From the NCBI GenBank assembly GCA_946902875.1, contig OX336351.1, forward strand, positions 2,474,039 to 2,538,038: a stretch of DNA of 64,000 nt. Direction: 5' to 3'. Position numbers and translations under genes: made by a program. Source of the stretch: Nematopogon swammerdamellus. Lineage: Eukaryota > Arthropoda > Insecta > Lepidoptera > Adelidae. Positions 41,302 to 52,981 of this stretch are shown piece by piece. Under the pieces are notes generated by a model, which worked only from the letters and a program-made list of their open reading frames with translations, was not told where the DNA came from and did not search any database. How positions within the stretch are numbered: the stretch's first letter is position 1; each line of letters starts with the position of its first letter.

Positions 41302-43760
41302 TTTTAGGGTTCCGTACCTCAAAAGAGGAAAAACGGAACCCTTATAGGATCACTTTGTTGTCCGTCTGGCTGGCTGTCTGTCCCTCAAGACCCTTTTTCT
41401 CAGGAACGGGTAGACGTATCAATTTGAAATTAATACCAAATATTAAGGTCTACGTTTCCTCGGAGGTGTAAAAAATTTAAGTTTCTAAGTCAACGCAATC
41501 ACAAGATACGGCCATTTATGTCATAAATTTTGTTTACGATTAGGTACGAAGCAAAGTCTCATAGCACAATTAAAGGAAAAAATCCGAAAATTGCAAATTT
41601 GCAGTTATATCACATAAAAAAAAGTTTGCTTGTTTCGTATGTCAAGACCTCTTTTCTCAGGAACGAGTCAAGGTATAAAGTTCAAATTAATACAAAATAT
41701 TAACATCTACGATCGCTTAGAGATCTGGAAAAATATCTAGAGAGTCACTCACCTTTGGGGGAAAGCGCTTGAAGGGTACGGTGAATCCGTGGCGATTGGA
41801 CTCGATATTGCCAAGGCATTTGACCGGGTCTGGCATAAAGCGCTTCTGGGCAAGCTGCCGGCGTACGGAATCCCCTCTGGCCTTTGTGACTGGGTCACCG
41901 ACTTCCTACATAGGCGTAGCATTCATGTCCTCGTGGACGGCTGCTCGTTGGACGCCATGTCAGTGAATGCCGGTGTACCACAGGGTTCTGTGTTGTCTCC
42001 CACGCTGTTTCTTCTGCATATCAATGATATGCTGTCACTAGGCAACATACATTGTTATGCAGACGACAGTACGGCACACGGATCCTACACCAGTCACCCT
42101 TCAGCCGGACGGAACGTTGTGGACGAGAAGAGGCTAGCACTTGTGTCTGAACTCGAGCAAACCCTCCGGTATATTGCTGAATGGGGCCGGAGCAACTTGG
42201 TCGTGTTCAACGCATCGAAGACACAAGTGTGTGCGTTCAGTGCGAAGAGAACGGCGTTCACGCCAGCTTTCCAAAACACGTCGCTGAAATTAAGCGACCA
42301 CCTCGGGGTCCTCGGTGTCGAACTGTCGCACGACTTGAACTTCCGGCGCCATATTGAGGGCAAACCCAAGCTGGCCTCAAAAAAGCTGGGCGTACTGAAC
42401 AAGGTGCGACGGTACTTCACGCCGGGCCAAAAACTGACGTTGTACAAAACACAGGTTAGGTCCTGCTTGGAGTACTGCTCGCACTTGTGGGATGGCTCAG
42501 CTAAATACCAGCTTGCGCCGCTAGACTCAATCCAGCGTCGTGCCGTGCGACTGGTGGGTGACCCCGTGGTGTCCCGCGACTTAGAACCACTGCAACTCCG
42601 TAGAGACGTCGGCTCCCTGAGTGTGTTCTATCGTTTATTTCATGGGGAGTGTTCGGAGGAGCTGTTTAACGCGATTCCGTCGTCCCCATTCCACCTCCGC
42701 ACTACGCGTACTGGGCAGGGGATGCACCCCTATTCAATCGACCTACCACGCATGCGCACCAACCGGTTCTGTAGGTCTTTTATTCACAGAACCGGGAAAA
42801 TGTGGAACGCACTCCCTGCCCATCTATTTCCTCCCAAGTACAGCCTGGGGTTTTTCAAAAGGGGCGTGAAAAGGCTCCTGTCAGGCCGGCATGACATTCG
42901 CAATCCCCGTGCATCACAGAATGTCCATGGGCATCGTTAGACACCTACTTGTAGTTGTAACGATGCCACATGTCGCGCTATCTATAAAAAAAAAAAAAAA
43001 GATGTAGGAAATCCAAGCTTCTGAATTAACACAATCAAAAGATACGGGTATTGATGTCAGATTTTGATACTCGTAAATTCACTCAAAACAAATCAAAACC
43101 TACAGGGTACTTCGCGTTGACCTAGAATCACGAAATTCGGTGCGAAGCAAGGTCTCACAGCACAAATAAAGGAAAAAAATTGGAAAATTGTAAATTCGTA
43201 CTTACATCACATAAAAAAAAAGTTTGCTTGTTTTGTATGTCAAGACCCTTTTTCTCAGGAACGGGTCAAGGTATCAAGCTGAAATACCACCGGCGGCGCC
43301 GCGGCGGCGGCGGCAGGGAGAATAATAAAAAAAAATTTAATTAAATTTTAAATTATTAAAATTGTTGCGCGTTTAAAATCACGCAGTCCAAAGCACAGGT
43401 TTCTTGGTCGTTGTTTTTGCATCAACTGGCCGGTGACGAAATATTGGATTCATGGAACACAAAAAAATAAAATAATTTCAATTTGACAACGAAGAACTGT
43501 CATCTCGGCGTTAACTATAAAAATGAATGTTCGTTCGTTCGTTCGTCTTCTATCCGATTATGATGAAACTTTCGTGGGTTGTTGTGCGCGCACCCGCGAA
43601 TGTAAAGAACACTTAAAAAAGTTCAAATTAATTTAAGGGATGCTTTTCGTTACGTTCATTCTAATAATCGGCACAACAATCAACGCTGACGGCACGGCGG
43701 CGCGCGGCGCCGACGGAACCCTCGGTGCGCGAGTCAGACTCGCACTTGTCCGGCTTTTTT
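41302..43760 (-). repeat. Dispersed repeat family G, copy 4, with LINE inserted
   Basis: It opens with TTTTTAGGGTTCCGTACCTC and closes with GCGCGAGTCAGACTCGCACT near 43725-43745. Internal units (TTGCTTGTTTCGTATGTCAA, GACCCTTTTTCTCAGGAACG) occur three or more times. A CR1-like LINE sits between 41744 and about 42995. The end also carries GC-rich CGGCGG runs at 43290-43320 and 43690-43710. Confidence 0.65.
41744..42940 (+). pseudogene. CR1-like LINE ORF2, 5'-truncated but with a long open frame
   Basis: One open frame of about 398 codons starts within VTHLWGKALEGYGESVAIGL and covers the catalytic palm (LDIAKAFDRVWH, GVPQGSVLSPTLFLLHINDM, YADDSTAHGS), the thumb, and a C-terminal region with PRMRTNRFCRSFIHRTGKMW. 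The stop is at 42938-42940, and a short 3' UTR and an A-run follow near 42985. The N-terminal endonuclease and fingers are missing, so it cannot be active. The ATG at 41789 is internal and not a true start. It serves as the template that shows how the copy at 19412/29533 was broken. Confidence 0.85.
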
Positions 43761-43764
43761 TATA

Positions 43765-43880
43765 GAAACTGACACGCTTGGCTACATCACCTACAACATC
43801 TGTGATGTCAGCCAAAAATACCGCGTGAACTAGGTGCAATGTCAGTGCTTCCCTTCATTTCATGTCAGCTACAGTGCACT
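43765..43880 (-). mobile_element. SINE fragment
   Basis: In reverse it carries the tail (GTGATGTAGCCAAGCGTGTC) and part of the body (GACATGAAATGAAGGGAAGC). The head is missing. Confidence 0.65.
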
Positions 43881-44011
43881 GGTTTACACAACTACACAAA
43901 GTTTGTTTTGTATGTCAAGGACCCTTTTTCTCAAGAACGGTTGAAGGTTGAAGATAACAAATTGAAATTTAATATGAAATACTAAGATCTACGATCTCTT
44001 GAAGGTGTAAA

Positions 44012-46192
44012 AAAAGTTTTAAAAAACATAAAACCGACTTCCTAAAAAAAGTAAAACTAAAAAACTATTTAAAATAAAAATATAAAAACCGCCTTCAAAA
44101 ATATATGAAATAAAAACCTAAAAAAAAAAACCAACCCTAGAGTTGAAGGCGGTGCTAAAAAGGCTACACAAATCACAAAGGATATTATCATCCACTCATG
44201 TTTTCTTTCATGCATAATTTTTGCTTGCTTTACAAATCACAAAGGATATTATCATCCGCTCATGTTTTCTTTCATGCATCATTTTGCTTGCTTTAGCACC
44301 GCCTTCAACTCTAGGGTTCGTTTTTTTTTTTAGGTTTTTATTTCATATATTTTTGAAGGCGGTTTTTATATTTTTATTTTAAATAGTTTTTTAGTTTTAC
44401 TTTTTTTAGGAAGTCGGTTTTATGTTTTTTAAAACTTTTTTTTTTATTTCACAGTTTTTTTTTAGTTATTTTTTGCTATTGATGTACTCGCTTTCCAATC
44501 CGATCTTGACCCAATTAAAATAGGACCACGTCAGCTTCGATAGCTCAGTGGTGCAGACAGTCAACTGTCGCTATTGAATTTTAAGCAACGCTGGGTGCGG
44601 TCAGTGCTTAGATGGGTGACCGCTGACCGTTGGAGGCTGACCAAGGTTCGGATTCCTCGTAAAACTGTAAGTCCCTTCCCTCGTAATTTTACTTGGTGGT
44701 AGGGTTTAACCTTCCCGGGTTGGTACCACCGCACTGAATTAAACGTCGGTCGAAACGGCTATGTAAATAGTTTGTGTTTTCCGACCAGTTCAGTGTAGTC
44801 AGCACGATCAAAGGGGGAAGCACTGACATGGCACTGGTGTTATGGGCTGACATCACGGACGTTGTAGGTGATGTTGCAGAACTTAGTAGAATGGACAGAC
44901 ATAAACGTGTTACGGAAGCCTACTTTTATTATAAAATAACCGTCGGAGGACCTTGGTTGAAAATTGTAAAATTTAGTAGAACGGATAGACATGCATATGT
45001 TACGGAACCCTACATTCATTTTGCAGAACTTAGTAGAATGGACAGACATAAACGTGTTACGGAACCCTACTTAACAGTTGCACTCCGGGAGTGCCGGCAG
45101 ATCCCGTGCCACTCTAACTTAACCCTTAACGCAATGACTTAAGGTTTCATTTTAAAAATGACGCTGACGCGATGTCGCGAGTTATACATTTTTACCCACC
45201 TAAAAAAGTGCCAAGAGCCGCTAAAGAAGTTTTCACTTCAAAAACCTCAGGGTTATCCCCTTTCAAATAAAAAAAAAAAGAATTTTCAAAATCGGCCCAC
45301 AATTGACGGAGTAATCGCGTAACAAACATCCAAAAAAAGAAAACATACCGTCGAATTGAGAATCTTTTAGGTCTAAAGTAAATTTCTCGTGAAGACAAAT
45401 GCAACGAGCCCAAACACGATGGGTTTATCATGTGTAGTTTAGGAGTTCCTATGGCCACCTTCTGTCTCCATCATCAAACCAGCTCGATGGTACTCGGTAC
45501 AGTAGGTACTGGCCAGGTACCATAATAAATTAAGCGCCGGTCGGAAAAGATAAAAAAATTTCAAATTTAGAATATTCATGAAACAAGGGTCCGAATATGT
45601 ATCACTAGTATATCGATTCATGTATTTCAACAGGACAGAGAAAATTTCAAAATATTAGGTATTTAATACTTTTTAGTTTTTTTTTTTTTTGTTTTTTGGA
45701 AATCGGTTTAATATTTTTTAAAACAGTTTTTATTTCATTCTTTTTAGTAATATTACATAAAAAAGAATAATCGAAATCGAATAATCGAAATCGATTGAAG
45801 TGGTACAGAATTATTCGCCATATGTGTCAGACTGCAAATTGCTGAATAAGTCCACATCACAAATGTTTTGCTGAAGGTAACCACACACCATACTAATTTA
45901 TCAAACTGAAAATTGCCGAAAACGACCACATCACAAGTTTTGCTGAAGGTAACCACACACCATAGTATTATGCTGATTTTTCGAAAACCACTGAACCAAT
46001 TTCGATAAAATTGAAATGGGACCACCTCGGAAGTATGACCTAACTAACAAAAAAAGAATTTTCTAAATCGGCCCTCAATTGACGGAGAAATCGTGTTACA
46101 AACATACAAAAAAATAAAAATAAAAAAAAAAATAAAAAAAAAAACATACAGACGAATTGAGAACCTCCTCCTTTTTTGGAAGTCGGTTAAAA
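44012..46192 (+). mobile_element. Composite element copy D
   Basis: It is nearly identical to copy C but differs at two places that fold into hairpins. The loop of the 5' hairpin is duplicated (two CAAATCACAAAGGATATTAT units, 44170-44295), and the 39-base GC-rich palindrome segment is missing at 44490, between CTCG repeats. The SINE block lies at 44531-44876. Different outer flanks show that it is a separate insertion and not part of a long segmental duplication with C. Confidence 0.8.
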
Positions 46193-46249
46193 ATAAGGAT
46201 TAATATCTTATCAGTCTAAATAGCTTTCCAATTACCACATTATATGTGG

Positions 46250-46535
46250 TAACACACCATAACACCGGGTGAACTAGGTAGGTGTCATGTCAAAGCTTCG
46301 CTTCAATTTGTGTCGGCTACACTAAACTGGACGGAAAACACGAACAATTTACATAGCCGTTTCGACCGACGTTTCATTCAGTGCGGTGGTACCAACCCGG
46401 CCGGGATAAACCCTACCACCTAGTAAGGTAAGAAGGGAAGGTACCTACAGTTTAACGTGGAATCCGAACCACAGTCAGCCTCCAACACGAAGTAATCTGT
46501 GCTCCAACGGTCGAGTGGTCGGTCACCCATTCTTT
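46250..46535 (-). mobile_element. SINE, nearly full body with partial 5S-like head
   Basis: In reverse it reads from GAATGGGTGACCGACCACTC (part of the 5S-like box), through CGGCCGGGTTGGTACCACCG and the body, to CACCCGGTGTTATGG. The final tail is lost at a TGTGGTAACACACCA junction. It stands about 100 bases from the glycosyltransferase exon. Confidence 0.7.
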
Positions 46536-46635
46536 TTTTACATAGTATATTTGCATCATATTTTCCTAATTTACATTTGAAACATACAGCGTACTAATAG
46601 GCTTCCATACGGGATAGGAAAACCTAAAAACTGAC

Positions 46636-47333
46636 CTCATGGCGGCATCTGTGAAGATTCTCCCGACACTGTCGTTCGAGAAGCCGATCACGCTGGAACC
46701 TGCCCGATGTATATTTTCTAACCCAGCCCAGTTCAAACCCAGCTCCTTCAGCGATCGCGCTACGATCACATCCAGATCCAAGTATATTCCTCCAAACTTC
46801 CACAGTGTCAGAAACCTGAGAACGTCACTCGTGTGCGAAGTCCTGTAATCCGACTTCTCAAGCTGACCACTCTTCAACCATTCTTCCAGCGGTGTCCCAA
46901 CCGCATACGAGGCCATGTACAACCGCGCGAATTTGACATTATCATACTCCAGCAGTGCTTTCGACGCTTCATTGACGGGATGGTATAGACTCGACGAAAA
47001 CAACACGAACACATTTCTCTCTGGATTTGCGCGCGCCGCCGACTCGACCGCGCACGCCTGCCGCGGACTCAGCCGGCTATCTAAACGGCGACGGCACGAG
47101 GTCTCGTGGAAGAAGATCGAGTTTCCAGGCCGGAAGTTCGGATCGCTGGCGTTCGTGAGTTCGTGATCTACGGACTCGCAGCCGTCGTATTGGAGCGCGG
47201 AGATCCTGATCGGCGGAAATGAAGCGGATAAGTATGTCGTATAAGCGGCCATGAAAATGAGGAAGCCGGCAACGATGAAAACAGAAGCGATTGATAACTG
47301 TAGACCTCCTAGGCAGCTCCTCGCCAAAAACAT
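46636..47333 (-). CDS. Alpha-1,4-glycosyltransferase (A4GALT/Gb3-synthase family), first coding exon
   Basis: This family of type II Golgi enzymes transfers galactose or N-acetylglucosamine in alpha-1,4 linkage to glycolipids. From the ATG at 47333 the frame has a short cytosolic end, a membrane anchor at about residues 12-35, then IFFHETSC (74-80), CAVESAARANPERNVFVLFS (94-113) and LRFLTLWKFGGIYLDLDV with the DxD metal-binding motif (DLD, about 186-188). At codon 233 the reading passes into a donor (ATGAG|GTCAGT at 46635), while the unspliced frame runs on only about 23 codons. Family members are about 350 residues or longer, so the C-terminal part should lie in later exons. I saw none down to 30 kb, and the presumed intron begins with a SINE and composite D. 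The gene may be intact with a long intron, or a broken copy. Confidence 0.8.
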
Positions 47334-47622
47334 ACTGAGTATAAATAGACGACCGACGGTATACGCGATAAGTACGACGGCAGCTTGGCCGTTGTGAAGA
47401 AAGGCTGAGTCGTGAAGGAGCTGCTGGTGTTGGTGTCAGGCACGTCTTCGTTTCGACGTGGCGGCACGGCGTCATACAATACTTCTTCTTCTTCTTTTTA
47501 TTTCTGGCGAATAACAAATAATTTTGATTTCTATGGGCGTCACTATGGCGGCGGTGACGGACGACGCGACGGCGGCGCGCGCACTGGCGTTGTGGTGTAT
47601 GAGTTTCGGATAAGATGGTTGG
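47334..47622 (-). promoter_or_regulatory. 5' region of the glycosyltransferase exon
   Basis: The sequence upstream on the minus strand is richer in G+C than its surroundings, with many CG dinucleotides (47540-47590). It reads TTTATACTCAGT just before the ATG, which could be a 3' splice site joining an upstream noncoding exon. No decisive core promoter was seen. Confidence 0.35.
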
Positions 47623-48132
47623 CAGTGTTGGGCATTAATCAATTAAATTTTTAATCAATTAATTAATTCACTAAAAAGTAATTGCTGTTAGTTCAATTGT
47701 AAATTAAAATTGATTGCAATTAAAATTAACTGCAATTAACTTTCATTTGCATGCTGCAATTAATTTATTTGGATTAAAACATGTTGTGTGTCATGCAATT
47801 AAATCAATTGTAATTAACTTTTTTAATTTAATAAACAACAATTTAAACTAACAATTAACCTATTTAACTTTATGTAACTGTTAACGACAGTAAACATAAT
47901 ATTGAATTATTGTACTTAATAATGGAAAGGTGTGAACGGACCCCATAAAAGAGTCTATGGGCTCTCTATGAACTCTATGGAAATTCGCTAATAGATTTAT
48001 AGAGAAAATTTATAAAACACCTGACAATATGCCGCGCGTCACTCAAGATTTACTTGCCAACACCAAAGCCAACACAGACTGTTTTCCATCCATTTACGAT
48101 TTCATTATTTCAACAATTGGCGATATATAAAT
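47623..48132. repeat. AATTAA-rich sequence with a possible hAT-type end
   Basis: The string CAGTGTTGGGCATTAATC at 47623 resembles ends of hAT transposons. It is followed by about 250 bases made of AATTAATT, CAATTAA and similar words. No matching opposite end was found. Confidence 0.35.
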
Positions 48133-49250
48133 AACTAGTTGAGCCCGCGGCTCCGCTCGCGTGAAATTCGTATTTCAAAGAAGAAAGTAAGTAACTGAGG
48201 TAACCTTCTCGATGAAAGTAAGTAACTAAGGGCGATGCCGACGGCCGAGCTGCGTTCAGGAAAACTATAAACCTTCTCGAAGAAATTAAGTAACTGAGGG
48301 CGAGGCCGAAGGTCGAGCTGCGTTCAGGAAGACTGTAAACCTTCTCGGAGAAAGTAAGTAATAAAAGGCGAGGCCGAAGGCCGAGCTGCGTTCAGGAAGA
48401 CGATAAACCTTCTCGAAGAAAGTAAGTAAGTGAGGGTGAGGCCGAGGGCCGAGCTGCGTTCAGGAAGACTATAAACCTTCTCGAAGAAAGTAAGAAATAG
48501 AGGGCGAGGCCGAAGACCGAGCTGCGTTCAGGAAGACGATAACCTTTTCGAAGAAAGTAAGTAACAGAGGGCGAGGCCGAAGGCCGAGCTGCGTTCAGGA
48601 AAAATATAAACCTTCTCGAAGAAATTAAGTAATTGAGGGCGAGGCCGAAGGCCGAGCTGCGTCCAGGAAGACTATAAACCTTCTTGATGGAAGGACGTAA
48701 CTGAGGGCGAGGCCGAAGGCCGAGCTGCGTTCAGGAAGACTATAAACCTTCTTGATGAAAGTAAGTAACTGAGGGCGAGGCCGAAGGCCGAGCTGCGTTC
48801 AGGAAGACGATGACCTTTTCGAAGAAAGTAAGTAACAGAGGGCGAGGCCGAAGGCAGAGCTGCGTTCAGGAAGGCCAATAACCTTCTCGATGAAAGTAAG
48901 TAACTAAGGGCGATGCCGACGGCCGAGCTGCGTTCAGGAAAACTATAAACCTTCTCGAAGAAATTAAGTAATTGAGGGCGACGCCGAAGGCCGAGCTGCG
49001 TTCAGGAAGACTATAAACCATCTTCAAGAAAGTAAGTAACTATCGCCCATAGTTACTAACTGTCATCGAGAAGGTTTAGCGTCTTCCAGGATACAGGTCG
49101 GCCTTCGGCCACACCCTTAGTTACTTACTTTCTTCGAGAAGGATTATAGTCTTCCTGAACGCAGCTCCACCGTAGACCTGCCCCTCAGTTACTTACTTTC
49201 TTCTTTTGAAATACGAATTGCACTCGAGCGAATCCGCGGGAAAAAGCTAT
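48133..49250. mobile_element. Minisatellite-filled inverted-repeat element V2
   Basis: The left end ACTAGTTGAGCCCGCGGCTC ... GAAATTCGTATTTCAAAGAA and the right end TTCTTTTGAAATACGAATTG ... CCGCGGGAAAAAGC are inverted copies of about 65 bases. Between them are about 13 units of ~66 bp with the core GGCGAGGCCGAAGGCCGAGC, then two units in opposite orientation next to the right end (after 49040). The unit also contains AAGTAAGTAACTGAGGG. No protein is encoded, and the minus frame at 48672 follows from the repeat. Confidence 0.75.
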
Positions 49251-49306
49251 CGATATTAAAATAAGAAACTTAAGTTAAAATAATATTCGCCTCGCCCCGC
49301 TGCTGC
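49251..49306. repeat. Short unique flank shared with 63910-63968
   Basis: The bases CGATATTAAAATAAGAAACT and AATAATATTCGCCTCGCCCC recur next to V3 near the end of the window. Confidence 0.8.
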
Positions 49307-50220
<914 letters not shown>

Positions 50221-50532
50221 CTTCCCTCCCCCTCCCCATCATTTAATCCTAAAATCTAATTTTGAAATCACCCCTATTGTAATTTAAGGGTTGATTTAGC
50301 AAAAACGCTGAAACACCTAATTCTTTATTTCATACCAAAAGCCTAAATATGAATTGTCATATCCCTAACTCGAGAAATGCTAGGTTCCCCATACAAACTT
50401 TCATCCCCTATTTCACCCCCTTAAGAGTTGTTTTTTGAGACAAAAGGTAGCCTATGTCCTTCCTCAGGATCAAATTCATCTCCGTGCAATATTTTATCGA
50501 AATCTGTTCAGCGGTTTAGGCGTGAAAAGGTA

Positions 50533-50572
<40 letters not shown>

Positions 50573-50850
50573 CAGAGTTACTTTCGAATTTATAATATTA
50601 GTATGGAAGTATGGATATGGATAGTATGGATAGTATGGATAGTATGGATAGTATGGATAGTATGGATTGTATATTCTTATACTATTTAAAAGAGAAAATT
50701 CTCTCATTTAATTTTCCGCACTACCCATCTACCCTACTCACAATCCCAGGCATGACTGGCAGATAATGCCTTTAGGCTTTAAGTCCGCCTTTTGTTATTT
50801 TTTGTGAAATAAAGTATTCAAATGGTCAGAATACAGTCACCGTAATTAAA
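50221..50850. repeat. LINE-tail-like repeat, ACAG run and 9-bp minisatellite
   Basis: It contains GAAATCTGTTCAGCGGTTTA, an ACAG run (50531-50570), TTTATAATATTAGTATGGA and about six GGATAGTAT units (50619-50667). Near 50765-50815 is GATAATGCCTTTAGGC with a following AATAAAG, similar to the 3' end at 52880-52945. Confidence 0.6.
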
Positions 50851-52272
50851 GTGGAAACCCGAAATACTACTTGGTTACTGGGAACGGTTCTAAAGTACCA
50901 GGGCAGCAGAAATTTAAAGGATATTGAAACCTTATTGGTGACTTCATGTCTGTTAATGTTTCATAGTAACTTATATAAAATTATGGAAACCTCCTTTCAA
51001 TATCTAACACATCTCTTCAATGCAGTGCTTAGATTGAATTTCTTTCCCCCTCAATGGAAAATCTCTGAAATCATAATGATCCTGAAGCCAGAGAAGCCTA
51101 TGCATGATCCAAAATCGTTTCGGCCTATAAGCCTTCTCCTCATGCTGTCCAAAGTAATGGAGCTGCTACTTATGGCGAGACTTCTGCCCGTAGTAATAGC
51201 TAAAGACATAATTCCAAACCATCAGTTTGGATTTACAGCCAAACACGGAACGATTGACCAGGTGCACAGATTGGTGGAGAGAATAAATCAATCTTTCGAA
51301 GACAAGGAGTACTGCTCGGCGGTGTTCCTTGACATATCGCAAGCCTTTGATCGAGTTTGGCATGACGGATTACTTTATAAAGTTAAAACTATGCTCAATG
51401 ACAACTGCTTTCAAATCCTCAAGTCATACCTGAGTGACAGACACTTTTGAGTGAAAACCGGAGATGCTGTCACTAGTCTACAGAGGATCAGGGCCAGAGT
51501 CCCACAAGGCTCAGTTCTCGGTCCTATTCTTTACCTAATCTTCACAGCAGACCTTCCAACCACAGGAAAAGCACTCACTGGAACTTTCGCCGACGACACT
51601 GCTATTCTTGCATCACACTCTGTCCCCGAACATGCCTCTCAAATATTACAGAATAGCCTAGACGAGGTCTCCACCTTGCTCAAGAAATGGAGGATAAAAG
51701 CCAATGAAACAAAGTCCGTCCATGTAACCTTCACCCTACGGAGAGGGACGTGCCCGCCAGTCCGACTAAACGGTGTCCAGATACCACAAGAAAAGGATGT
51801 GAGATACCTGGGACTATACTTAGATAGTAAGCTCACCTGGCAAAAACATATTTTCACAAAGCGCAAACAACTAAGCCAACAGCTCAGGAACATGTTCTGG
51901 CTGCTAGGACGCAGCTCCCAACTGTCAAGACAATCAAAACTGCTTATCTATAAAAGCATCTTGAAGCCAGTATGGACCTATGGCATTCAGCTATGGGGCA
52001 CTTCAGCTAAGACCAATATCGCCATCATACAGAGGTTTAAATCAAAAATGCTGCGCATGATCATGGATGCCCCATGGTTTGTTACAAATGGCACGCTCCA
52101 TCACGACCTTGACATACCGACAGTGGAAGCTGAAATAAAAACATTAACAAAATCCTATCAGAAAAGGATCGAGCAACATCCCAACGAGCTAGCCAAGAAT
52201 TTGTTGAGAGACATGGAGATACCCCGGAGACTGAAAAGGAGGCTGCCGCAGGACAACCTTAACATAATTTAA
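50851..52272 (+). pseudogene. Jockey-type LINE reverse transcriptase, one internal stop
   Basis: The first frame (50851-51450) reaches FPPQWKISEIIMILKPEKPM, SFRPISLLLMLSKVMELLLM, NHQFGFTAKHGTIDQVHRLV and FLDISQAFDRVWH, and ends at a TGA (51448-51450) after SDRHF. The same frame continues with VKTGDAVTSLQRIRARVPQG, the catalytic FADDTAILA, LRYLGLYLD-like VRYLGLYLDSKLTWQKHI and ILKPVWTYGIQLWGTSAKTN to a stop at 52270-52272. One codon change would account for the break. The region before about 50990 is less clear and the N-terminal endonuclease is missing. Confidence 0.85.
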
Positions 52273-52404
52273 TGGAATTGTGACAGTGGTCACAAACCGT
52301 TCGAGACAATAGAACAAAATCGACACAAAACATTTGGATATCCCAACAAAGGGATAGGGGAATGAAATAGAGAAGTTTAAAAAAAATAAAATAAAAAGAA
52401 AATA

Positions 52405-52815
52405 TGTAGCTAATACATACATACATACAGACAGGCGTTCCCTTTTATAGAAGTAGAAGTAGAAAAGAAGAAGATCTACTATTTATTCTATGTATATTAC
52501 GAGCACTTCTATGAAAAGCAACTATCTTCACACCCGCAACGCAACAGAACTGCTAACGCCATCTATTACTACCATTCGACACAAAATTCCGTTCATGCTA
52601 TACTTTATTTGATACTGCTCAAGCCTAAAGCTATTTAGCGTGATGGTATATAGCCTATAGTGAGACCACTCTTTACGTTGGTGCGAACCGCATCAAAATA
52701 TGTTCAGTGGTTCCGGAGTTAACCTCAAACATACATACTTACATACATTCATACATACAGACAGACGTTCCCTTTTATAAAAAGTAGAGATAGAGAAGAT
52801 AGAGATAGAGATAAC
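52405..52815 (-). repeat. Dispersed repeat family K, copy 2
   Basis: In reverse it carries CTATCTCTACTTTTTATAAA, GGGAACGTCTGTCTGTATG and GCCATATACC-like parts. A shorter piece with TTCCCTTTTATAGAAG precedes it at 52414-52465, so two copies or a duplication are present. Confidence 0.65.
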
Positions 52816-52981
52816 ATTGCCACAAACTATTCTTGTTCGCCTGCATATACTTCTCCCACATATCAAAGGTTAGTTTGAAGAGAATGCCTCACGGCATTAA
52901 GCCCACCTATTGTGCCTAATTTGTATAAATTGGTGTTCAATAAAGAATATATTTAAAAATTTGATTATAATTTACTTGCTT
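52816..52981 (+). repeat. LINE 3' UTR fragment
   Basis: GAATGCCTCACGGCATTAAG, CCCACCTATTGTGCC and GTTCAATAAAG form the end of a LINE 3' UTR. A related piece is at 50760-50815. Confidence 0.55.

Noticed and set aside
32272..46192. Long segmental duplication joining copies C and D
   Set aside because: Similarity stops at the element ends and the outer flanks are unrelated, so separate insertions fit better.
47077..47517. 146-residue minus frame overlapping the glycosyltransferase exon
   Set aside because: It is the shifted shadow of the glycosyltransferase coding sequence and its 5' region.
48672..48878. Minus frames in the V2 and V3 arrays (SASPSVTYFL words)
   Set aside because: They repeat with the 66-bp minisatellite unit and have no independent support.
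48190..49030. CRISPR-like regular spacing in the V2 array
   Set aside because: Units are contiguous variants of one sequence without unique spacers, and the genome is eukaryotic.
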